From positions 1,550,001 through 1,614,000 of the forward strand of contig JAGKQI010000091.1 of the NCBI GenBank assembly GCA_018806915.1: 64,000 bases of DNA, in the 5' to 3' direction. The notes below the pieces were generated by a model. The model was not told the origin of the DNA, made no database searches, and worked only from the letters and a program-made list of their open reading frames with translations. The stretch's first letter is position 1. Each line of letters starts with the position of its first letter. A program made the translations under genes and the position numbers. Below are positions 54,611 to 64,000 of this stretch, piece by piece. This DNA comes from Phytophthora colocasiae (Eukaryota; Oomycota; Peronosporomycetes; Peronosporales; Peronosporaceae).

Positions 54611-54911
54611 TCTTCCATAGGTAGTTCATTTTCAAGATGCACTACCATGTGAGCCAGCTGGGCATCGACTGCGTGATTGGCATGGAGCACAGACGCTGGC
54701 AAAGTTCTGCCGTGAACGGAGCATTGGCTCGATGCTTCCACATGGAAATCATCAGCAGTCGAACATCCACACTTCCATCACGGGACAGAATGTCCGCAAC
54801 ACTAGGTGTGGGCGATAGTATGGACTTTGTAGGTGACGGTGGGGGCGTCTGGATAGCGATAGCTAAGGGTGAAGTCTCTGGACTGGTTGGTAGATTGGCG
54901 GTCGATGCCAT
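54611..54911 (-). pseudogene. PI4-kinase 5' fragment (second copy, part B)
   Basis: It starts MASTANLPTSPETSPL and follows the original to about residue 81, with a 19-bp loss near 54662 that shifts the frame (ends PSWLTW). It is then cut by the MULE insertion. The 102-codon minus-strand frame of the upstream region is also kept here (55466-55158). Confidence 0.92.
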
Positions 54912-56232
54912 GCCAACTTGCTCAATTCAACTGGAAGGGTTCTCCCTTGTCCTTGAGCTCGGATGGGTTTTGGCTAAGTCTCTACTAGAGACTCTCTAGG
55001 CCTAGATGGTGCGGCTAAATAAAGCACATGCACGAAAGCTTCTCCATATTCATTCGAAACGGACGCTGTGGCAGCTAATGTGCATGTATCTCACGAGAGA
55101 CTTCCCTACGAATAGAAGAGGACTCGGAGCAATATCGTTCGTTGAAGCGATCGAGCTTTACTGGAGACCATCCGCTGATCCGTATATCGATCGGTCGGCG
55201 CGATCGATGTTTCTCAATACATTGTCGAGGTAGCGCACCATCACTAGCGCCGCGCTCCAGCAGAGGCTGGCGCTGATCCATAGCCGGAGTGGCAGCGCCG
55301 CAACCAGCAGCGCGAAGCTCTTCAACTTGAACAGCGTCAAGCGGTGACTTGAGTCGGCGAAAGGTGGGACCAGCGCTGTCCCGTTGATGTCCCACCGGCA
55401 CGCCACGAAGGCAGATTCGACGGAGTCAGCTGGTCGACACATGCAGACCTGGTCGGCCCGCGGCATGTGCAGTTGGTGGCGCGGCCGAAAAGCTTGGCAT
55501 GTCAGTCAAGCTTGGAGAAAGGAAGTTGATTCAAAAGGAGACTTTCCTTGGAGAAGGCTAATTGAGTTTGGTAGTCTACATGTAGTGGCGGCGTAGTGCA
55601 TGTGCAAGTAGAAGGTTGATACAGCAACGGTTGGCTGGGGAGGCTCTGTCAAACACAATGAATACGCGGCAGTGCCGGCAGACGGGCTGCGATGGCATCA
55701 TGTTGTCGTGTGCGGCGACAACGAGTCCTGTTGTCTAAGCTAACTCGCTTTCGCGCACGGGCCGTGCGGCACGGCAGTTATTCCTTCCGAGGAAGCTTGC
55801 TCGAAGCTGGAGTGGTGTTTGCCGCAGTGGAATTAGGTCGCCGGGCGAGTCGAGTCGCCAGTGCGTGGCACGCACTGCGTGCTTCCCGTGACGTCTGATT
55901 CCAGGCACCCGGTTGCCGACTTGATGACATACAAGTAGAGTGAATAGCAGGATCGGTACCTGGACCAGGGAAGTTATTGGTACATGTACGTACTGGCAAC
56001 CGTGGCAGTACATGTACATGTACCGATAACTTCCACGTCACAGCCAGAGTCTCGCTCGTCTCGTGGAATTATTGGACAGAGCTCACTGGAGTTCGCTACC
56101 GGCACTGGCAGGCTGCCAGTGGCAGACGCAAAGCTTACAGCTCTGTGTTGCCGAAGTTGCTGCTGCTGCCACATGACGCTATCCAGACTGGGCATTGACA
56201 CGCGCATCCCCATTGCCGCACGCATGTACCTA

Positions 56233-59200
56233 TGGCGAGGTTAACTAGTGAAGAAGAGAGAGGAGTTGTTGGGAGCCGTCAAAAGGCGAAGAAAGCATTG
56301 TAGCAGTTATCGTGGAGGTGTGCCACCAACCTAATGGTTGGCTGCTGGAAACTAAGCTAGTGCTAAGTATCGCTATAGTAAACTCTATAGGTATCACCAT
56401 AGGCAGGTTTTGTGAACCGTATCTATGCAAAGGGCTAGTCTCAACAGCCTCCCTGCATCTTTGCATCGATTGACTTGATATTAGTTATCACAGTTCAGCA
56501 GATATTCCAGGTTTTCTCTGCAGAAGACCCTTCAGTTCACAACCTGCAGCCTTCCTGGAAGTGGCTCGGCAGCTGATCCGTCGTTGGTCCTTGCGCTCAG
56601 GGCGCAAGAGAAACTAGGACATCGAGCCTGCCATGGTGAGGCTGTGGGAAACCGGGATATCTCCACCAGGCAGCTCGGCGCTAGACGCCGCGTCGGGCAA
56701 GAGTAAGCCACGCAAGCGGCGGAATAGATCGGCCGCCAGGAAGCGCATCGCAAACCACCAGAGTATCCAGCGCGTCGGACGCGTGCCAGCGAAGGGTGCA
56801 CAGAGCCTTTCAGTGGCTGGAGGACGGTGTATCGAGGCAGCGGACGGCGCAGTCGCGCGGCAGGAGAGAAGACGGCCACGGAGCCAGTTGATTGGGCTTC
56901 CGCGTTGGCCTCGCCACGTGATGTCACAGAAGCGGGGGAATGTAGTGACGGAACGAGTACTATGGTCGACACAACTGGCCGAATTAGTTCCGTAAATGAC
57001 GGAACCAGTACCGTAGCTGACGGAAATTTTATCATCGTCGAGAGAAAATGTTGTTCCCAGTTTCTGGGGAGTGGACCTTCCCAGCAAATTTGTCTATTGT
57101 GCCTGCATGGATATAAATTCATATGCCAATTGTAATTCGGTACTTGACCAGGGAAAACCTCAACGAGGAGAAAACCTTTTACGAACAAACTTAAAAACCC
57201 AGTGGGAAAAATAAAAGAACGCATTTAATTTGGCATGCTTCATGCATTAGTGTTATACTCGTACACTTAAACGGTAAGACAGTTGTGCCTCGGAGATGGA
57301 AACTTCAAAAGCCTCCCGCATCGAGGAGCGCAACGTCCGGCGCATTGAGGTGCCGATAAAATTCACTGCCGTGACGGGAATATTCGTCGTTACTATAGTA
57401 CAGATCTTCATGGATAGTTCATCATGATTTAGGCGATTCAATAGACCTTCGAAAAGGGAAAATCTGTTAACCAGGCCAGAAGCAGCGATCAATATATTGT
57501 CTTCGCAGGACTGTACTCTGCGGATTCATTGTGGCTAATCAGGAAAACCATAATGGAGAAAACCTGTTCACCGATCAATTCCTCGCAGTCAATTATGCGG
57601 CTTTAGATATTAGATGCAGTTGCTTCATTGCATGGTTGGTTATTCAGGAAAAACCATATTATAAAGGAAAAATCCTGTTCACCAATTTGTGAATCTTCTC
57701 AAAGTTAGAGTCTCCGTAAGAGCACTGTTCTTCGTCATGAGCGTTAAAGAGGTTAAAGCTTCTCAATTTGTGAGGACATTCTTTTTCTCACTGACACAGC
57801 ATCAGACATCTCGTGTAGAGGGTACTGTGTTGCCTGTAACTTAAAGTCACTTCATATCTCTATTGATGTACTTCATGTAGTTAGCTTTAATGGGATTTCT
57901 TCCATATTGCCGCGTATCAGCGGGCTTAACAGCAATTACCGAGGCAGATAAATATCATTGCTACTAGTAATGCTGAAGCTTTAGATGTAGTACTAGAAGA
58001 TGCACATGTTCATTGCCATTAACGGCAGATAAGTGCTTGGCATTTATGCTCATGGGATAAACTAGGTGAAATGAAAGAAAGAAGCGATAAAGTCATGCTA
58101 TCTATCTCAATGCTGAGATATTCATCGTAGAACACAGAGGCGATGTATTCGTGCATGCTGTTCATGGGTAGGAGACATACGAGGTTCATTTTCAAGACAG
58201 AGGCATAGCGTTTGCTTGTCAATCTGGCCAATATGCGTTTAATTTTCGTGCATTTCAATGACAATGTGTAAACCCTACATGTCCAAACTGTTATTGTTGT
58301 GCATTAGCGAAACTCGTGCTTGCATCATTATTTTATGGCGTTTGTATTTTACGTGCCATGCATTTCGATAAGCGATCATCTTCGTGCTTGTAAGAGTGCT
58401 ACACAGAGGCGTATGTCGTGCTTGTTGCTTGTAAAGACAGATGCGTAAATCGTGCATGTCAATAGGCCAGTTTACATAACGAAACTTGTTTAAGGAAAAC
58501 TCACTAAGGAGAAAAACCTGAGTTACGTTCTTCATGTTTGTTCATGGTTCCCAGTTTCTGGTAGTGTAGTGTTGATTCAACTTGCATACCCTACGGGGCA
58601 GTCTTACAGTGTGTTGTACATGTACACACGCGAGCATCCAGGGCTTTGCTTCCTGAGATCAACTACATGGTCTCGCAGGTACCGACAATATGTCATGGCA
58701 TTTAGTAGAGCTCCTAGCACGGGGTAGCATCCGGCTTTGAAAGGGAGTAGCTAGGGATTTCATCTAGCGTTGCCATTGTCACAGGACGGCATTCAGCCAG
58801 GGTAGCTTTGGGTTAGGCAACTTGTTCCGATTGTCCGCGCAGGCATCATGGTCTCTAGATGCGTTCAACGTGCAGTCCAGACCTCCATGCAACTTTGGGC
58901 TTGTTACATATGACTCGTCGTCATGGTCAGACGATGGTTTGAGCTCATCGTCGCTTGCTTCGTAGTCTACGGCATCGGAGTCGAGGTCGTCATTCTCTGT
59001 CGGCTTGCGCTTCGGCGTAGTTTTCTTGTCTGGATGGTTGGTCTCGTTTTCATCAGACTCGTCCTCGGAAATGCCATCGTAGTCGGGTTTCTTGACAAAG
59101 CCGAGTAGGTGTTTTCCGTCGAGGGCTGCGCACACGCGGGTCTTCCACACTTCAAAGTTCTCAGCGCCAATGAGGCGTGGAAACTCGTCGCTTGAGGCTT

Positions 59201-59433
59201 AGCTTGGGCTCATAACCTATGGCGAGGTTAACTAGTGAAGAAGAGAGAGGAGTTGTTGGGAGCCGTCAAAAGGCGAAGAAAGCATTGTAGCAGTTATCGT
59301 GGAGGTGTGCCACCAACCTAATGGTTGGCTGCTGAAAACTAAGCTAGTGCTAAGTATCGCTATAGTAAACTCTATAGGTATCACCATAGGCAGGTTTTGT
59401 GAACCGTATCTATGCAAAGGGCTAGTCTCAACA
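56233..59433 (-). mobile_element. Non-autonomous Ty1/copia element
   Basis: Two 214-bp LTRs (56233-56446 and 59220-59433) differ at one base. On the minus strand the LTR runs TGTTGAGACT to CTCGCCA. The flanking GTACCTA is present on both sides (56226-56232, 59434-59440), once in the uninterrupted copy near 8399. After the 5' LTR comes TAGGTTATGAGCCC, complementary to the anticodon arm of initiator tRNA-Met, the half-tRNA primer site of copia-type elements. The 2,773-bp interior has a gag N-terminus but no protease, integrase or RT. Near-identical LTRs indicate a recent insertion. Confidence 0.9.
58779..59174 (-). pseudogene. Copia gag N-terminal fragment
   Basis: The frame runs FPRLIGAENFEVWKTRVCAA, then LDGKHLLGFVKKPDYDG, the typical start of copia gag (DUF4219/UBN2-like), then an acidic linker (SEDESDENETNHPDKKTTPK). 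A stop lies just upstream, so no in-frame ATG connects it to the leader. The rest of gag is missing. Other frames in the interior (for example 57224-56532) are not recognisable. Confidence 0.7.
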
Positions 59434-60292
59434 GTACCTAGCCAGTGCCACTGGCAGTGGCACCGATCACCCAACAGCTAGCGCCACACAACGACTCAAT
59501 GTCATTGGGTCAATGAAGGCCTGCAAACTTTGCTACATGTAGACTCGGTACTGACGCCGTCAGTGACGGGGATCACCCAAGGCAGGCAGACAGAGAGCCG
59601 TGAAGACTTGAATCCATGCTGACATGCTGTACTTACTTACTTACTTGCGAGCTGCTGCACAGCAACTGTTGCAGCATGTTGCTGCCAGCAAGGTTCCTAT
59701 ATGGGTAGATCGGGTAAGGCCAACACGTTACAGACCGGTAGTTTATTGCGTGGCGACCGTAGTGTCCAGAGAAATCAGCGTGCGTGCAGGAACGTATTGC
59801 GGGCACGTTCGACGTGATTCGAGTTTTCTGACGACAGCAAGGTAAACGCTGCTTTATATCATCCGCCGAACACATCCACTGCTTCGCGCTGAGGAACTAC
59901 GTGCCCTCATTGCCTTGCCAAAACAGGAAGAAGGCAATCAACAGCAGAAGTCTGTCTGTACGTGGCAACTTGCCTGGCAATTTGCGATCTTATGCGGTCG
60001 TTGCCACCACCGACCAGTGTACGTCTCGCGCCACCGACAACTACAGTACTGACCTCTGCAACCAGTTCTATTCGCCGCAACTGCTGGCGTCACGTTTCTG
60101 CACTTGATGGCCCGTCTGCCATTCCCGTCCGTCACTTTGCTTCAGCCCCGAATACAGTAGCGAGCGTCGGTCGGTCGGCGGTCGGGCGCAATCCTCTTCC
60201 TGTCTTCACTTACCGATTTTCCAAGCCAACCGAGAGCGGGCAGGTGACTGTTCTCGCTGCGGTGTGTGACACAGAGCACAGCAAAGGCCTCC

Positions 60293-60530
60293 ATGGCTGC
60301 AGAACTACAAAAAGCAGTACAGATTTCCTCAACGATGGAGACAGCACTCGACCATCACATGGAACCTTCGGAGCCCAAGAAGCAGGTGCGGTGGGGAACC
60401 GTGAGCGTGCTGGAGTTCCGCGTGGGCTACAACGCCAGTACTGTGCCGGAGAGCGGCGGCCCTCCTGTGGGGTTAGTGGGTCGACCCACGCGACACTCGT
60501 ACTCGATGCTTTTGGGCGAGGACGACTGGG
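60293..60530 (+). pseudogene. 5' half of the 9226-type gene (second copy)
   Basis: It starts ATG at 60293 (MAAELQKAVQ) and is near identical to the first copy through GRPTRHSYSMLLGEDDW, then runs into the LTR of the right gypsy element. The missing 3' half corresponds exactly to the inverted arm ending at 11278. Confidence 0.92.
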
Positions 60531-60835
60531 GGACTACACTTCTTCTTCCAGAACAACTTAGTCGTCTGCATATCGTAGCGTGGTAACAATACCAAATATA
60601 GTTCCCCAGCGACCTTCTCCTTTAACATCCTCATATGTCGTTCAGTAATCTTCTTCTCGTAGCATCATCATAATCCACTCGTAAAATTCCATCATACACA
60701 CACAACCACAAAATCATCTCCATACAAATTCACATAACGATCACCATCTCTGGGAGTCACGTATCCCCGAAATCACATTTCCGAAAGACATGTCTCTCAG
60801 ACACCTCATCTCTGAAATACATCGTCTGGTGAACA
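60527..60835 (-). repeat. 3' LTR of the right gypsy element
   Basis: On the minus strand it starts TGTTCACCAGAC (60835) and ends GTAGTCCCCCA (60527), i.e. TG...CA and about 309 bp. It is either a whole short LTR or a truncated one. The start matches the left gypsy LTR at 15359. Confidence 0.65.
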
Positions 60836-60849
60836 GTGATGTTCAGAAG

Positions 60850-63800
60850 AGTTTTCAGAATAGGTTTTAGAGTTTAAACTCTGGGGTGATCGTCTCCAGC
60901 TTGCATCGCTTGGAAACGAGCTCGCGCTCGTGCGCTCTGATTGAACTCATATAGCAAAGCGCCGCAGTTCAGCTTTGACAAAGGTAGCCACTCTGTCCCT
61001 TCCACTTGACCAGGTATTCGCGAAGTCTCTTGGAGGTTCTGGTACGCTTACTTCACCGAGTGTCTAGTATTTTTTCCACTTCATATTCATCATTCTCGGT
61101 GTCGGGCTCCCAACTGTCTTCTGGTAACAGCGCTGTATCAAAGTCATCACCCTCATGGACATCAAGTTCCACAGTCGGTCTTCTGGGAAACAAGGCTCTC
61201 GGTTTCAGGCGACTTATATGAGCCCAAGGGTTCACCCGATACCCGGTGTCCTCGACCTTCAACTTCACGCGAAAATCATCCAACATCTCTTCAATCCGGA
61301 AAGGACCATGCCACATGTGTGCAAGTTTCCGACTCAACCCCGTTTGTACCTTGGGGATGTATAGCCACACGGCGTCACCGACGGACTTCAGGCGTTCCGA
61401 CAACTCCTTCCACTTTCGGGTCTGTTCTTCACAACGCTCCCGCTTGGCTTTCTTCTGAAGTTCTTCAGCACAGGCTTGAGCATAACTGTAATCTCGTTGC
61501 ATCTTCCGACGCCACTCATAAGCAGTGCGCTCTTGTACACCAAAAGGCTTTGGACCAAGCATCGCGGACACAGTCCTATGAGCATCCCATCCGTGCACCA
61601 GAAACAATGGTGTTTCCAGACGGGTCGCGTCAAAGGAAGTGTTCAATGCGAACATCAGCCGTTCGGCGTGGTCGTCCCAGTCGCTCTGATCAGCTTCGGC
61701 GATGTAGGCTTTGATGGCACGCACGACTGTCTGAACAGACCGTTCTTGTTGGCCGTTCGCCGGAGGACGGTACGCCAGAGTCGCTCGTTGTCTGCTTCCT
61801 AGCAGGTCCCGGAAACATCTGAATACTTCACTCATGAACCGAGGGTCCTGATCATGGCGTATCAGGGAACTAGCTCCGAAATTCCGGAAGACACGTTCCT
61901 CGTAGGCCTCACCGACATCTTGAGCCGTAGTAATACTCATAGGCTTGCACATCACATAGCCTGTGAACATGTCTTGGAACAGCAACAGGAACGTGTTGCC
62001 TCTGGCGGACTTTGGCATGTACGTCACGAAGTCCATGGACACCACTTCAAAAGGTCGACTGGGCTCGATGTTGCCGGGCGACGGTCCAGGATTCGGGGGA
62101 CGCCCCTTGCCGCTAGCGCAGTCCGTACACTCCTTGACGAACCTTTCCACATCAGCATACATGCCAATCCAATAGAACTCGGAGCTCAGCTTCTCGAACG
62201 TACGTTTGGTTCCCTGGTGAGCTCCCTGGTAGTCCCCATGAGCATAGTGCAGCATATCAGCATGCAAGTCTCTGGGAACTACAAGTCTGAGTTCATCGAC
62301 CATGTCTCTCGGACGTTCCCTGGTGGCACGGCTGAGGCGGTACAAAACGTCTCTGGAATCCAAGACGAAATCATCGGCAATCCTGGCAAGCTTCCTTACT
62401 CGGGGTCGTGGTAAATCTCCCACGTCATCCTTAAGAAACTTGATGAGTTCTGCCAGATGAACATCTTGGGTCTGGTGAACTTTGATCCGCCGCCAGCGTT
62501 CTTCCTGAAACTCCAATGGGCCCATGGGTTCACGAGCCTCCGCGTCATCTGGTAGGTTTGCTTCTTCCTGATTGCGTGCACGAGTGATGGCAACAAGCAC
62601 TTTGGCAGCATGAGGCAGGGGCGCAGACTCTGGCCCTGGGTCATCCATCTCCGGTGTACAATCATGTTCACCAGAGGTCCGGTGAACATCGTCCGGAGTT
62701 TCAGAAGACATCCCTTCGGGAGGCTTCATCAGTTTCTCTGAGATCTTGGACACCAGTTTTAGATGAGTCAATTCGTCAGGGTCTTGGACCTGCCAGGACT
62801 CGCCAAGGACGAGGGTCTTGGACGTCAAATAGTCCGCTGCTTGATTGAACTCGCGCTTCACGTGCACTAGCCTCAGAGACTGGAACTTGATCTTCAGAGA
62901 ATCAAACTCGGCCAATTTCCGCTGCAGGTTCGGCTGATTACAATTAATCAGACCTTGAGCTTGCTGGATAGCGATACGAGAGTCTCCGACAACCACCAAG
63001 TCTCGGATACCACGTTCCAAAGCCAACTTCAATCCATTGATCAGACCACAGTATTCTGAGTCATTCACAGTGACATCTTTCAGAGCGAACCCTTGGGCTT
63101 CCAGGATATTCCACCCCGGGAGCTCCCAGAGCGCACATCCGCAGCTTCCCAGGCGAGTGGATGTCTTGGCGGCACCATCAAAACTCAGAACACAACCTCG
63201 GTAATCAGCCTCTAGCATCTCCACGCTAATGGGCGCTGGAGGTTTGACTCGCCCCTTGACAGGGATGAGGTTTTCAGAGACCTCATCGAGGTGTTCACGG
63301 GGTGTGATGCCCGCTCCAAGAATAGCCGGGAGACCATCTTCATCTCGCTGGATCCTGCGAATCTCCAAATTCCAATGCGACAACTTCAATCCCCACTTCA
63401 CGTTCCGACCATCAGCCGAACTGGATGACAGGAGCCATTTCAACACCGAATGTCTGGTGTACACCATGATCACGGGACTCGTGTTTACCAGAGCCCGAAA
63501 GTTCTCCAGAACCCTAAGAATCGCGATGACCTCCTTCTCTGCAATGTGATACCGGAGTTCTGCCTCATTCAGCACACGTCCAGTGAACCGTACGGGGTGT
63601 ATCACTCCATCGTACTCCTGTCCCAAGACGGCTGAAGCAGCCCACGGATTCGCATGAGGTGTAATATCGAAAGGTCAGGTGCGATCTGGGTGTCTGAGGA
63701 GCGGTGTCGAGACAATCTTGCGCTTCAGTATCTCAAAGGCTTCCTTAGCTCGTGCCAAATCTCGACCAGCGCGAATCTGTTCATCGGACAACTCGTAGAG

Positions 63801-64000
63801 CACAGCAGCGATCACCGGTAAGTCTTCGATAAACTTGTTGTAGTAATTCAGACTTCCCATGAAACTCTGTACTCCCTTGAGTGTCGATGGGAACGGCAAT
63901 TCTTCCACTCCCTTGACGATCTTCGGCGTGGCTCTCAGTCCTTCGGTACTGATCTCATGCGACAGATAAGGAATCGTCAGCTTCCCAAACTCGCTCTTGG
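60850..64000 (-). pseudogene. Ty3/gypsy pol with two RNase H domains and chromodomain, truncated by window edge
   Basis: From the right: the RT C-terminal region (FPSTLKGVQSFMGSLNYYNK, 63908-63675), an in-frame TGA at 63675, then the long frame 63626-61053. This has the standard gypsy RNase H remnant (YHIAEKEVIAILRVLENF), a second RNase H of cellular/archaeal type (LSFDGAAK, DSEYCGLINGL, VVVGDSRIA and AADYLTSK give D, E, D, D), integrase (DLHADMLHYAHGDYQG to CTDCASGKG; SMDFVTYMP, RHDQDPRF, QQERSVQTV) and a C-terminal linker. The chromodomain (LREYLVKWKG) follows after a second in-frame TGA at 61053, with a further frameshift after it. It continues beyond 64000. Confidence 0.9.

Larger units (their letters stand above)
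54611..60530. repeat. Second copy of the 6760-9460 region (segmental duplication)
   Basis: Together with 42156-42243 this copies about 6674-9460: PI4-kinase 5' exon, promoter region and the 5' half of the 9226 gene, in the same orientation as the first copy. It has scattered substitutions and small indels, and is interrupted by the copia insertion at 56233-59433. Confidence 0.93.

Noticed and set aside
56532..57224. 230-codon minus-strand frame inside the copia interior
   Set aside because: Low-complexity, arginine/serine/proline-rich, overlapped by an equally open plus-strand frame; no retroelement motif.

Overview
The window looks like a transposon-dense stretch of an oomycete genome, most likely Phytophthora or a close relative. 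The reasons are short 61-70 bp GT-AG introns, a PI4-kinase-like gene carrying a PH domain, M96-like bZIP/START-like genes, Crypton-type tyrosine recombinases with a GCR1_C-like tail, Ty3/gypsy elements with a second RNase H domain, and MULE transposons. Only two intact-looking host genes are visible: a six-exon PI4-kinase-like gene (7085-4015, minus) and a single-exon conserved hypothetical gene (9226-9801, plus). Nearly everything else is mobile DNA or debris.

Layout. 1-1859: 3' end of a Ty1/copia element and its LTR, inserted in or beside an M96-like gene fragment. 1849-3716: two broken M96-like genes. 4015-9801: the two host genes. 9462-11278: a long inverted repeat that duplicates the 3' half of the second gene. 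11279-15359: 5' half of a degraded gypsy element. 15733-39074: one 23.3 kb insertion bounded by the 5-bp target duplication ACCGG. It is a tandem array of two gypsy elements (family 1, minus strand) sharing an LTR, with three extra LTRs stacked at the 3' end and a second gypsy family (plus strand, 32842-38412, own TSD TCGCT) nested in the gag of the second copy. 39450-41396: a Crypton. 42156-60530: a second copy of the PI4-kinase 5' part plus the neighbouring gene's 5' half. This copy is split by a 12.4 kb MULE-like composite (42244-54599) and by a 3.2 kb non-autonomous copia element (56233-59433). 60527-64000: 3' half of another gypsy element with two RNase H domains, running off the window.

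Two things stand out. (1) Both array gypsy families carry a long antisense ORF between the end of pol and the 3' LTR. It overlaps the chromodomain end of pol in the same relative phase in both families. In family 1, one extra base in a G-rich run accounts for the frameshift seen on both strands. (2) The array elements, LTRs and coding regions alike, are tiled by short hairpins (8-13 bp stems with small loops, every few tens of bases). The copia, Crypton, MULE and host genes nearby do not show this by eye, and no annotated feature explains it.

How the pieces relate: the MULE transposase, chromodomain ORF, HTH ORFs and cyclin-like, ankyrin-like and unidentified host-like fragments all lie between one pair of terminal inverted repeats, as in a gene-carrying (Pack-MULE-like) element or a nest of insertions. 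The two halves of the duplicated host gene (ending at 60530 and starting at 11278) are exactly complementary and each abuts half of a gypsy element, which suggests an inversion or ectopic recombination between retroelements.
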